Under the pieces are notes generated by a model. It ran no database searches and was not told the DNA's origin. It saw only the letters and a program-made list of their open reading frames with translations. A stretch of DNA of 64,000 nt, taken from assembly GCF_001269655.1 (NCBI RefSeq), contig NZ_LHVE01000010.1:62001-126000 (forward strand). The letters run 5' to 3'. Positions 8,901 through 16,271 of the stretch are shown here, piece after piece. The stretch is from Pseudomonas thivervalensis. Lineage in GTDB: Bacteria > Pseudomonadota > Gammaproteobacteria > Pseudomonadales > Pseudomonadaceae. Position numbers and translations under genes: made by a program. Every line of letters begins with the position of its first letter. The first letter of the stretch is position 1.

Positions 8901-10132
8901 AGTTCACCCTGGTCAGGCCCGACGACACGACCACCACCGGGACCGGCACCCTCACCGAGCAGGCGCCCTCGCCGGACGCCAACGGCGCGTACCATTTCGC
9001 CGGGACATTGACCGGTGACTTCGACAACAACGCCGCCACCGCCAATACCAGCGTCGACTACACGCTGACCGCCTACGCCAATGGCAGCTATGCCCTGGAC
9101 CTGGTGCAAGGCTTCAGCTCGACCATCGTGCGCAGCAGTGCCGACGGTTCCCTCGATGCCGGCGGCCCTGATCCGGTGCGCACCTTGTTGATCCCTGAGA
9201 CCAACAATCCGGCCATCCCTTCGGCGTCCGAAGAAATCGTGTTCTTCTCCGCGAAGGCACTCGCCTCAACCACGGATATCCTCGCCGGCATCGGCCTCGG
9301 CGCCCCCGACCCTACCGAGGCCACGCTGCAAACCACGCCCCTGCCGTCCTACATCGATCCGACAGCCATGAACGTCAGCACGTCCGGTATCGGGGTCGGC
9401 AACAACCTGCTGCAAGGGGACAACCTGGCGGCCATCGGCGCTGCCGATGAAAGCTTCGTGATCAACCCGGAAAGCCTGCTGACGGGCATGAAAATCTTCA
9501 TCGACAACTCGGTGGCAGGCTACAACACCGCGACTGAAGACCTGTACTTCCGGATCTACTACGAAGACGGCACGTTCTCCAACCTCACCGAGGTCAACAC
9601 CCTGACGCCCGAGGCTGGGGGCCAGGTGTCCTTCGAGGTCGAGCGCGAGGGCACGGCGATGATCGATGCCGTTCAGCTCACGATGGGCCGTGGCGCGATA
9701 AAGATTCCGGTCATCCAGTTCATCCAGGAAACCGAGAACCTGGCCAGCGATGTGAAACTGTCGTTCAACGCAACGCTGACGGACAAGGACGGCGATACCG
9801 CGACCAGTGCGTTCGACGCCAACCTGTTCGCCAATAACACGGCCGATGCGCTGTTCGACTACACGCTGGTGGGCACGGGCGGTGAGCGCGATGCCTTCAA
9901 CATCGACCTGACCTTCACCGAGAACCTGTACCAGCTCACGGGCTTCGATGTCAGCCAAAACCTGCGAGACACGCTGGTGCTCAATGGTGACCAGGGCGCC
10001 GTTGTCCAATCGATCGATAATGCCGGAGCAGACAGCATCGTGACGGTCGCCGAGACGGGCGGGCAAATCACCACCATCACGCTGGTGGGTGTCGATCTGC
10101 TGAGTAGCGACGTGGTCTTTGGCAACGCCTGA
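5957..10132 (+). CDS. Large repeat protein, probable type I secretion substrate or adhesin
   Basis: 1391 residues, start supported by GGAGAAAG. The protein is acidic, almost cysteine-free, and rich in Thr, Asp, Asn and Gly. Three tandem units of about 154 residues (starting near residues 474, 628 and 782) each begin FEDDGPSI and contain TLTVDET and TATKTD; a fourth, degenerate unit begins near 935. This is the T1SS-143/DUF5801-type repeat found in secreted agglutinins and biofilm adhesins. There is no classical signal peptide, as expected for ABC-exported proteins. I see no GGxGxD RTX nonapeptides and no di-alanine LapG-type cleavage site near the N terminus, so surface retention by the Lap route is not supported. 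The exporter genes lie just downstream on the opposite strand. Confidence 0.85.
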   Translation: MTIREQDSALLSDPASLYTATASTGLGVVATGVNVTLDETANLQNGAATPGAPTDADDNDILVASLPTAFASRLTALGTGTATGAALSGYTGDVGNTGSDAFTVNAAPGATITNISFVGSTGAPLDGVDSGLDTLNGTSILLYTDTNDNIVLGRAGGPAGAIVFAAYIEETATGGKIWTVLYEPLQQPVNTNPDDAVNLLDKVFIGASQDLQFSLADAPSGQNLFLMFTTANPTTELVDGVLRITEPTIIATGKNPADQSSGANITTGDTINTSQAGGPTTFGTNNQMIVEQEGIRFTFVTGARQDVTIPNLDQTEADVESNIDFTDVFNTKMANFDVVQLQAGKTAVVKISAFSTAAESGVNFVNGYTGDTSVAISNVRVINISTGVVIENSDGSANDAGIVISFASGVATITGVKAGYTIEYTTTSDHNRVLIENGAALDAKGTNHADFDIGGFTLVQASVTKTEIGSQMVFEDDGPSIGTTGTEPTLTVDETLLGTNATQNFAANFTSAYGADGAGTLTYALGMVAGASGLTDTATGELVNLSLNGTTVEGRTATTNLLVFTVSVATNGDVTLDQLRAVVHPDTTNPDDAQSLTLDNLVTLTATKTDRDGDSVQATLDIGQNLVFEDDGPSISTTGTEPTLTVDETLLGTNATQNFAANFSSGYGADGAGTLTYVLGMVAGASGLTDTATGELVNLSLSGTTVEGRTATTNLLVFTVSVATNGDVTLDQVRAVVHPNTTNPDDAKSLTLDNLVTLTATKTDKDDDSVQATLNIGQNLVFEDDGPSISTTGTEPTLMVDETVLATNAMQNFAANFVSAYGADDAGTLTYGLGVVAGASGLIDTATGEAVNLSSNGTTVEGRTATTNLLVFTVSVATNGDVTLDQIRALVHPDATNPDDAKSLADNLVTLIATKTDKDGDSLQATLNIGQNLVFEDDGPSVAFGNLIGTGSVLAQYGFWDKSAGADGLGAAGLDISLVNGQFTLVRPDDTTTTGTGTLTEQAPSPDANGAYHFAGTLTGDFDNNAATANTSVDYTLTAYANGSYALDLVQGFSSTIVRSSADGSLDAGGPDPVRTLLIPETNNPAIPSASEEIVFFSAKALASTTDILAGIGLGAPDPTEATLQTTPLPSYIDPTAMNVSTSGIGVGNNLLQGDNLAAIGAADESFVINPESLLTGMKIFIDNSVAGYNTATEDLYFRIYYEDGTFSNLTEVNTLTPEAGGQVSFEVEREGTAMIDAVQLTMGRGAIKIPVIQFIQETENLASDVKLSFNATLTDKDGDTATSAFDANLFANNTADALFDYTLVGTGGERDAFNIDLTFTENLYQLTGFDVSQNLRDTLVLNGDQGAVVQSIDNAGADSIVTVAETGGQITTITLVGVDLLSSDVVFGNA
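7376..8758 (+). repeat. Three tandem 462/462/459-bp coding repeats
   Basis: Direct DNA repeats inside the secreted protein gene, with unit starts at 7376, 7838 and 8300; the next unit boundary is at 8759 because the third unit has lost one codon. The units are very similar at the nucleotide level, which points to recent duplication or gene conversion and makes copy number likely to vary between strains. Confidence 0.9.
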
Positions 10133-10150
10133 AGCATCGCGTGCGGGAAA

Positions 10151-10192
10151 GATGCGAGGATGGCCTGGAAACCATCCTCGCATCGCTTTTTA
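10151..10192 (+). terminator. Intrinsic terminator of the repeat-protein gene
   Basis: Perfect 13-bp stem (GATGCGAGGATGG pairing with CCATCCTCGCATC) with a short loop, followed by GCTTTTTAT, starting 19 bases after the stop codon. Confidence 0.9.
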
Positions 10193-10278
10193 TGCCTTCC
10201 CTGATCACGACGAAATCCAGCACACCCCACAGAGGAATCTGTGCCGAACTCAAATCTTTTGCCCTATGAAGATCCAAT

Positions 10279-10366
10279 GTGGGAGCGAGCCTGCTCGCGA
10301 TAGCGGTGGGTCAGCTTGCATCGATGGTGCATGTGCCGCCGTCTTCGCGAGCAAGCTCGCTCCCAC
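10279..10366. repeat. REP pair (family A)
   Basis: GTGGGAGCGAGCCTGCTCGCG and its inverted copy about 65 bases later form a bipartite REP element. It sits behind the terminator of the repeat-protein gene, as Pseudomonas REPs usually do. Confidence 0.9.
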
Positions 10367-10415
10367 AGGGGGATCTGTGCTGAACACAAGTTTTTTTGTC
10401 CTCTGGAGATCCAAT

Positions 10416-10480
10416 GTGGGAGCGAGCTTGCTCGCGATAGCGGTAGGTCAGCTTGCATCGATGGTGCATGTGCCGCCGTC
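10416..10480. repeat. Half REP element (family A)
   Basis: The left arm and the spacer are almost identical to the element at 10279 (including TCAGCTTGCATCGATGGTGC), but the right inverted arm is missing and the sequence changes after GCCGCCGTC. It is a truncated duplicate of its neighbour. Confidence 0.8.
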
Positions 10481-10553
10481 AGGGCGGAACCCTAAGCGGC
10501 CGTTACCGCAGCTATGTACTCAATCAACAAAATCCTAGCCAGTTCCAACAAGG

Positions 10554-11273
10554 TCAATCCAACTCCACCCAAGTAGCCTCCGGAGGCTCCTCATTGTTGG
10601 TAAGCCCATGCTTGAGCGCATACATCAACAGGTCGATGCGATTAATAAGATCAAGCTTCTGATAAATATTGCTCAGATGATTGTGCACCGTGTGCTCGCT
10701 GATACCCAGGCGCCCGGCAATGCTGATGTACTTGGCAGACGGATCCCCCACAATGGCACGAATCAACTCCTTCTCGCGCAGCGTCAACCGAGCCTGTTTC
10801 GCCTGCTCCAGATTGCATTGGGTGGTGGCATGGCCGATGGACGCATAACCGGAAAGCCCCCCGGCCCACGCCCTGTCCAGCCCGATATCGCGATGATGCA
10901 CTTTGACGATGGCTTGAATGATCGACTCCGTCGGGTCTTCGGCCAGCACGATACCCCGTGCCCCCGCCTCGATCGCCTGGGCAACAGGAACGGCCTCATA
11001 CAATCCCTTGAGCACGAGCACCTTCATCTCCGCGCTGCGGGTCAACCCCGCGACGACTTCCAGTGGGTTCAACGCATCGGGAAAGAAACTGAAAAAAATC
11101 ACATTGGGCCGCAACTGATCGGCAAGATCCAATGCATGGGTATACGTGGAAGCCTGGCCACTCACTTCCATCTGTGGCTTTCTGGCATTGATCAAGTCAT
11201 GAAGCCCCCTAAGAACGAGAGGACGACAATCGATCAGCATCACGCGTATCGGTTTTCTTTGGTCCGGCCTCAT
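10554..11273 (-). CDS. LuxR-type regulator with a degenerate receiver domain
   Basis: 239 residues from ATG 11273, preceded by GAGGGGGG; an upstream ATG at 11339 has no ribosome site. Residues about 8-130 follow the response-regulator receiver fold (RVMLIDCRP, then RPNVIFFSFFPDALNP), and residues about 165-228 form a LuxR-type helix-turn-helix (LTLREKELIRAIV, ISEHTVHNHLSNIYQKL). The position that should carry the phosphorylated Asp is S62, and the conserved Lys near the end of the receiver is replaced (GIVLAED instead of a KD-type motif). Phosphorylation control is therefore unlikely. It sits between the secreted protein and its exporter operon and probably regulates that locus. Confidence 0.85.
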   Translation of the reverse strand: MRPDQRKPIRVMLIDCRPLVLRGLHDLINARKPQMEVSGQASTYTHALDLADQLRPNVIFFSFFPDALNPLEVVAGLTRSAEMKVLVLKGLYEAVPVAQAIEAGARGIVLAEDPTESIIQAIVKVHHRDIGLDRAWAGGLSGYASIGHATTQCNLEQAKQARLTLREKELIRAIVGDPSAKYISIAGRLGISEHTVHNHLSNIYQKLDLINRIDLLMYALKHGLTNNEEPPEATWVELD

Positions 11274-11714
11274 ATCGATACCCCCCTCGCACGGCAAACC
11301 AGGATGTTCACTGGGTGCTCTGGCGGGGGGTGCGTGCATTTCAAGAAGCCGGACGAAACCATCGAGACAACCTGAATAGGAATAATTATCAACAGCTTAC
11401 ACATGATAATGTGCTCCTTTCGAGCTCGTAGGCTGAGTCTAGGCCAGCCCGGCGCACCGCCGACCGCCCATTAGCCAGTCGTCTGCCAACGCCCGGCGCC
11501 GACCGTCTGGCCAACCTTCTCGAAAAGTAAATAAACACTTTTAAATCAGTTCGTTAAGCTACCAGCGAGGAATCGGCAAGCCTGCCGAGGCTGGAAGAGA
11601 ATCGTCAATTAATCGACGAATGGTATGAACTTAGATGCCGTAATAAAACGACTGGAATTTAGCGTCAAAAAACCAACTGTGTTGACTCTCCTCATGGACG
11701 CAAGCATGTCCTGA
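11274..11714. promoter_or_regulatory. AT-rich intergenic region upstream of the LuxR-type gene
   Basis: 441 bases between the regulator (read leftward) and the end of the TolC-type gene. It contains an inverted repeat CACAT-GATA-ATGTG at 11400-11413 and an AT-rich block near 11525-11560. It must hold the regulator promoter unless that gene is read through from the exporter operon. No ORF here is convincing. Confidence 0.4.
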
Positions 11715-13094
11715 TCAGTGAACGGCCTGGCCAGCGCTGCCGGGACTCAACCACCCATTCACATTCTCAATGCTCTCGGCCGGTGGTTTTCCCGCCCAGC
11801 GATTCAGGATCAGCACATTGCTGAGAAAGTCGTATTGGGTTTTAAGCAGATCACGCCGGGCACGGTATTCATTGCGTACGCTGGCCAGGACATCGACGGA
11901 GTTGACCATCCCGTAGCTCAGCGCCTTTTCTGCGGCCACCCGAGAGAGTTGTGCCGACTCCAATGCCAGCCGGTTCGCACCGATTTTTTCGCCATTGGAA
12001 TTGGCGGTCAGGTAGGCATTGGTGATCTCCTTGACCACCCGGCGCCGGATCGCCTCCAACTGCTGCTCGGCGATCACCTGATCCTGATAGAGCCCACGAA
12101 CCCGCGCCGACGTGGATCCGCCGCTGTACAGCGGAACCTGGATACCTATCCCGGCGACATAACTGTCCGTGCGGGGTGCCAGGGAGTTGTTGTAGCCCTC
12201 ATTGGTCTGTTGGGCGCTCAGGTTCAAGCTCAGGGTCGGATAGTGTCCGCCCTTGCCACTGCGCAAGGCCGCCCCCGCCGCTTCGACGCCGCTCTCGTTG
12301 GCCTTGAGCGCCGGGTTGAGTGCCATGCCATCGCGAACCCAAGTCTCCAGGCTGTGTGCCGAGACTTGCAGCGCAAGGTCATCACGAATCCGGTTGAGTC
12401 GTTCCTTGACCGGCCGGCCGACAATCTCTGCCAGCGCCTCGCGACTGAGACTGGCCTGGTTGCGGGCATCCAGTTCCTGGGCCGAGAGCAGATCCACCCG
12501 GGCCTTGAGATCGAGTTGATCGGTGATCAATGCCAACTGCTTTTCGTACAACGCGTTGATCCGGTCCAGGCTCCTCTGAGTGGTCAGCCGCTCCGCCCGC
12601 ACCAACTGCAATTCATCCTCGGCCGCCAGTGCCGTGAAGTAACGCCGGGCCAATTCCACCGAAGCCTCGGCCTGGGTGTCCAAGGCCTGGGATTCGGACT
12701 GCCGGGCCAGGCTCTTGAACTTCTGATAGTTCTCCCACGCGGTCTTGTTGTAGAGGTACTGACGCATTACCAGGCCGTAGCTTTCGCTATCGAAACTGCG
12801 CTGCACCAGATCGCTTTCCTGATGAATCCGGTTCGACCCGGCGTTGAACGACAATTGCGGCAAGAGCGCGCCCATGGCTTCGCGCTGATGCTCCTGACCG
12901 GCCTGCGCTTGCGCATAGGACGCCAATATTTGCGGGTCCTCCAGCCGTGCCTCGCGATACAACTGCATAAGGTCGGTGGAAAACGTCGAGGCATTGACCC
13001 CATTGGGCGCGGCCGTCTCGGCCTGCGCCAGAACGGCACCCGCTGCGAGCATCAAGAAACCGCCTAGCAGAATTGTCGACGTGGCCATGGTCAT
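11715..13094 (-). CDS. TolC-family outer-membrane channel of type I secretion
   Basis: 459 residues with an N-terminal signal peptide (MTMATSTILLGGFLMLAAGAVLAQA). The body shows the repeated helical pattern of outer-membrane efflux proteins: YREARLEDPQILASYAQAQA near the start, SLNLSAQQTNEGYNN, GIGIQVPLYSGG about two-thirds in, and the matching second half. Its ATG overlaps the stop of the adaptor gene by 4 bases (ATGA), so it is third in the operon ABC-HlyD-TolC. It should form the outer-membrane duct for the 1391-aa repeat protein. An efflux role cannot be excluded from this protein alone, but the operon order argues for type I protein secretion. Confidence 0.92.
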   Translation of the reverse strand: MTMATSTILLGGFLMLAAGAVLAQAETAAPNGVNASTFSTDLMQLYREARLEDPQILASYAQAQAGQEHQREAMGALLPQLSFNAGSNRIHQESDLVQRSFDSESYGLVMRQYLYNKTAWENYQKFKSLARQSESQALDTQAEASVELARRYFTALAAEDELQLVRAERLTTQRSLDRINALYEKQLALITDQLDLKARVDLLSAQELDARNQASLSREALAEIVGRPVKERLNRIRDDLALQVSAHSLETWVRDGMALNPALKANESGVEAAGAALRSGKGGHYPTLSLNLSAQQTNEGYNNSLAPRTDSYVAGIGIQVPLYSGGSTSARVRGLYQDQVIAEQQLEAIRRRVVKEITNAYLTANSNGEKIGANRLALESAQLSRVAAEKALSYGMVNSVDVLASVRNEYRARRDLLKTQYDFLSNVLILNRWAGKPPAESIENVNGWLSPGSAGQAVH

Positions 13095-14416
13095 TCCTCG
13101 ATCATCGATTGAGAAAGCGCATTGCGAGCCGGCTGCATCAGGTACTGCAGCAGCGTGCGTTGCCCGGTGATAATCAACACGTCCGCCGGCATGCCCGGCA
13201 ACAATTTGCGCTCACCCAAGGTGCGCGCCCCCTCCTCGGTCACCCGTACCCTCGCCAGGTAATAAGCCGTCCCGGTCTTTTCGTGGGTCATGCGGTCTGC
13301 AGACACGCTGCTGACCTCGCCTTCGATCACGGGCGTCGTGTCGCTATTGAATGCGCCGAAACGGATATCGGCACGCTTGCCGATGGCAATGCGATCAATA
13401 TCCACCGGCGCCACCTGCGCCTCGATGATCAGATCGGACACCGAGGGCACGATATCGAGCAGTGGCGTCGCCGGGCGCACGATCCCGCCAATGGTATGCA
13501 CCGTCATGTCGATCACCATGCCCGCATCGGGCGCCCGGATGACGATGCGAGCGAGCCGGTCTTCCAGGGCCGAGGTTTTCTCCTGCAAGTCGTAGATCCG
13601 GGTCTGGACCTCTGCCAGTTGTTTGGTGACTTCAGCAGTGAAGTCATGGTCGACTTGCAGGATCTGCAACTGTGTTTCGTTGATCTGCAAGCGCGTCCGG
13701 TCAATGGCAGAACGGTGATCGGCCACCTCTGAGCGGAGCAGCCCCAACTTGCGCTCTTGTTCGAGCAGGCGCTGCTTGTCAACGAACCCCTGTTTGAGCA
13801 GGTCGGCCAACTCATCGATTTCGCTGCTGTAGGATTTCTCCAAATGAACCTTGGAACCGACCATCGATTCCAGCCCTTTGATCTGCTGGCGGAACTGGCC
13901 AATGCGCTCACGCAGCACAGCAATCTGGCCCAGCCGTGAACCTTGTCGAGCGTTGAATACCCGCGTCTCCCCCTGGCGCGCCTCCACGCCCCGGACACTG
14001 TCGGGATCGGCACTGTTGCCAAAACCGATCGCCGGCAAACTGTCGCGCTCGGCCACAAGCCTCGCCTCCATGGCCCTGGCCGCGATCAGTTGGCCCCGGG
14101 CCATTTCGTATTCGAAGCGCAATTGGGCGTCATCCAGAATGATCAGCGGATCGTCACGCTTGACGATGTCGCCATCATGGGCGAGCAGCGCCTTGACGAT
14201 GCCGCCTTCAAGGTGCTGAACGGTTTTTCGATAAGCCTTCACGGTGACCACACCGGGTGCGTAAGCGGCACCGTCGAGGGGGGCGACGGCAGCCCAGGTG
14301 CCGAACAGGCCGAAGATCACGGCGATAATCACAATGCCCAGGCGACGAATCTTATGATCGGTAGTTGGCAGGTCGGTGAAGCTCTCAATTTGACGACTGG
14401 GCACCATGGGGTTCAT
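13091..14416 (-). CDS. HlyD/PrtE-type membrane fusion protein
   Basis: 441 residues from the ATG at 14416 (AAGGGTGA upstream); the frame runs back to 14518 with poor sites. One N-terminal membrane anchor (LGIVIIAVIFGLFGTWAAVAPL), a lipoyl/barrel-sandwich strand (VQHLEGGIVKALLAHDGDIVKRDDPLI), a long coiled coil, and the C-terminal half of the barrel (APDAGMVIDMTVHTIGGIV). The family links the inner-membrane ABC exporter to the TolC duct. It overlaps the exporter stop by 32 bases and the TolC start by 4, showing one transcript. The partner substrate is presumably the repeat protein across the intergenic region. Confidence 0.92.
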   Translation of the reverse strand: MNPMVPSRQIESFTDLPTTDHKIRRLGIVIIAVIFGLFGTWAAVAPLDGAAYAPGVVTVKAYRKTVQHLEGGIVKALLAHDGDIVKRDDPLIILDDAQLRFEYEMARGQLIAARAMEARLVAERDSLPAIGFGNSADPDSVRGVEARQGETRVFNARQGSRLGQIAVLRERIGQFRQQIKGLESMVGSKVHLEKSYSSEIDELADLLKQGFVDKQRLLEQERKLGLLRSEVADHRSAIDRTRLQINETQLQILQVDHDFTAEVTKQLAEVQTRIYDLQEKTSALEDRLARIVIRAPDAGMVIDMTVHTIGGIVRPATPLLDIVPSVSDLIIEAQVAPVDIDRIAIGKRADIRFGAFNSDTTPVIEGEVSSVSADRMTHEKTGTAYYLARVRVTEEGARTLGERKLLPGMPADVLIITGQRTLLQYLMQPARNALSQSMIEE

Positions 14417-16169
14417 TGGAATCACCCTTGCCGGTATCGACCGAAGCCGTGCCGGTGCTTGCGGGCACGGCTGGCATCTGTGCCTGCTGTCGCTGCGCGT
14501 TAAGTTCGGCCAGGACATGCTCGCGTGGCCCGTAGAGACTGATAACCCCAGCGTTCATCACCAGCAGTCGGTCAAGCTGCGACACGATGTTGGTGCGATG
14601 GGTAATGACAAATAACGTCGCGCCGGTCTGCCTCAACTGCAGGATCGCTGCCGCGAGGGCGCGGTCGCCGACGTCGTCAAGGTTGGAATTAGGCTCGTCG
14701 AGAACGATCAGCCGTGGGCTGCCATACAGCGCCCGGGCCAGTCCGATGCGCTGGCGCTGCCCTGCCGAAAGCATGAGGCCCTCGCTGCCGATGACGGTGT
14801 CGTAGCCATCGGGCAGTTGCAGGATCATCTCGTGAACGCCAGCGACTCTGGCCGCCTGGATCACTTGCACCGAATCGACCGCGGCGAAACGCGCGATGTT
14901 TTCGCCGAGGGTGCCTTCGAACAACTCGATGTCCTGGGGCAAGTAACCGATATGGGGCCCGAGCGCATGCTTGTCCCAAGCGCTGATGTCGGCGCCATCG
15001 AGCCGAACCACGCCATGCTGCGGGGCCCAGACGCCCAGCAACGCCCTGGCCAGGGTCGACTTGCCCGCCGCACTGGGGCCGATGATGCCCACCATGCAAC
15101 CGGCGGGTGCGCTGAAGCTGATGTTCTTGAGGATCGGCGTCCTGGAACCGGGGGCCGCGACAATCAGGTTTTCGACTTGCACATGCCCTTGGGGCGCCGG
15201 CAAAGCCATGCGCTCGGGTTGCGCCTGCTGTTTATCGAGGATGTCATTCAGGCGACTGTACTGAGAGCGGGCGGCAATAAAGCCCTTCCAACTGCCAATG
15301 ATCAGGTCGATGGGTGCCAGCGCACGTCCCAGCAGTATGGACCCGGCGAACACCAGGCCAGCCCCGACTTGATGGTCCACGGCCAGGTAGGCCCCCAAGC
15401 CCAGGACCAGCGATTGCACCAGGATGCGGAAGGTCCGCGACAGCGTGCTGATGAGCGCCCCGCTGTCGCTCGCTGCCGATTGCAACAACAGCACGTTGCG
15501 TTGCCGCCGTCCCCAACGATCCATCAGGGTTTCCAGCATGCCCATGGACTCGATGACTTCGGCGTTGCGCAGGTTCTTGGTGGTGTAGAGCGTCGCGCCG
15601 ATGTGCTCTTTGTTGGCCTGGGCCAGCACCGGCCCCGTCAGTCGTTCGTTGACGAACGCGAGCGCGAGCAACAACAACGCGCTGGCCGTCGCCACCCAAC
15701 CAAACCAGGGATGGAACAGGAACATCACCGCGATATAGATCGGCAGCCAGGGCGCGTCGAAAAACGCGAACAAACCGTTGCCGGAGAGAAACTGCCGCAA
15801 GCCCGTCAAGTCATTGAGCGATTGCGCTGAGGCGTCCATGCCGCCGCTTTCCAGGGCTCGCTTGAAGCTGGCCCGGTAGACCTGGCGACTGAGCAGCACA
15901 TCCAGCCGAGTGCTGACCCGAACCATGATGCGCGAACGGATCCATTCCAGCGAACCGAGGGTCACCAGCAATGCGGTCATGATCAGCGTCAGCATGGTCA
16001 GGGTCGTGAGACTGCCGCTGGTGATCACACGGCCATAGACCTGGAGCATGTAGAACGTGGGGACGAGCATCAGCGCATTGATGAAAAAGCTGAAAAACCC
16101 GACAGAAATAAAGCTGTCCCGGCAGGCTTTCAGTGCTTTTTTCAAGCTGCTTTCAGGTGCGCTTCGCAT
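14385..16169 (-). CDS. Type I secretion ABC transporter (PrtD-like permease/ATPase)
   Basis: 594 residues from ATG 16169 (AGGGGG upstream); the extension to 16235 lacks a ribosome site. Two N-terminal hydrophobic segments (FFSFFINALMLVPTFYML, LTLIMTALLVTLGSLEW), further membrane helices to about residue 280, then an ATPase with Walker A GPSAAGKST, Q-loop GYLPQDIELF, signature LSAGQRQRIGLARAL and Walker B LIVLDEP. There is no N-terminal C39 peptidase or C39-like domain, so it belongs to the PrtD/RTX-protease type rather than the HlyB or LapB type. It is first in the three-gene export operon. The end of the protein is a Ser/Thr/Pro-rich tail. Confidence 0.93.
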   Translation of the reverse strand: MRSAPESSLKKALKACRDSFISVGFFSFFINALMLVPTFYMLQVYGRVITSGSLTTLTMLTLIMTALLVTLGSLEWIRSRIMVRVSTRLDVLLSRQVYRASFKRALESGGMDASAQSLNDLTGLRQFLSGNGLFAFFDAPWLPIYIAVMFLFHPWFGWVATASALLLLALAFVNERLTGPVLAQANKEHIGATLYTTKNLRNAEVIESMGMLETLMDRWGRRQRNVLLLQSAASDSGALISTLSRTFRILVQSLVLGLGAYLAVDHQVGAGLVFAGSILLGRALAPIDLIIGSWKGFIAARSQYSRLNDILDKQQAQPERMALPAPQGHVQVENLIVAAPGSRTPILKNISFSAPAGCMVGIIGPSAAGKSTLARALLGVWAPQHGVVRLDGADISAWDKHALGPHIGYLPQDIELFEGTLGENIARFAAVDSVQVIQAARVAGVHEMILQLPDGYDTVIGSEGLMLSAGQRQRIGLARALYGSPRLIVLDEPNSNLDDVGDRALAAAILQLRQTGATLFVITHRTNIVSQLDRLLVMNAGVISLYGPREHVLAELNAQRQQAQMPAVPASTGTASVDTGKGDSNEPHGAQSSN

Positions 16170-16271
16170 TGAAACCCCCTGCTCGGGTGACCCTCCTCTG
16201 GAGCTTAGATCATGCCGGACAACGGCGTGTAGCAATTGGCCAGATTGTTTTCTGTCAGGCAGTTGGGGCGG

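Noticed and set aside
5957..10132. LapA-type retained biofilm adhesin
   Set aside because: No N-terminal retention module with a di-alanine cleavage site was seen, and no LapD/LapG genes or LapB-type exporter lie nearby.
10279..10480. Possible CRISPR array because of repeated units
   Set aside because: The repeats are inverted pairs of REP elements with similar spacers, not regularly spaced direct repeats with unique spacers.
11718..13067. 449-aa open frame on the plus strand opposite the TolC-type gene
   Set aside because: Antisense shadow; the minus-strand gene has a signal peptide, family motifs and operon overlap.
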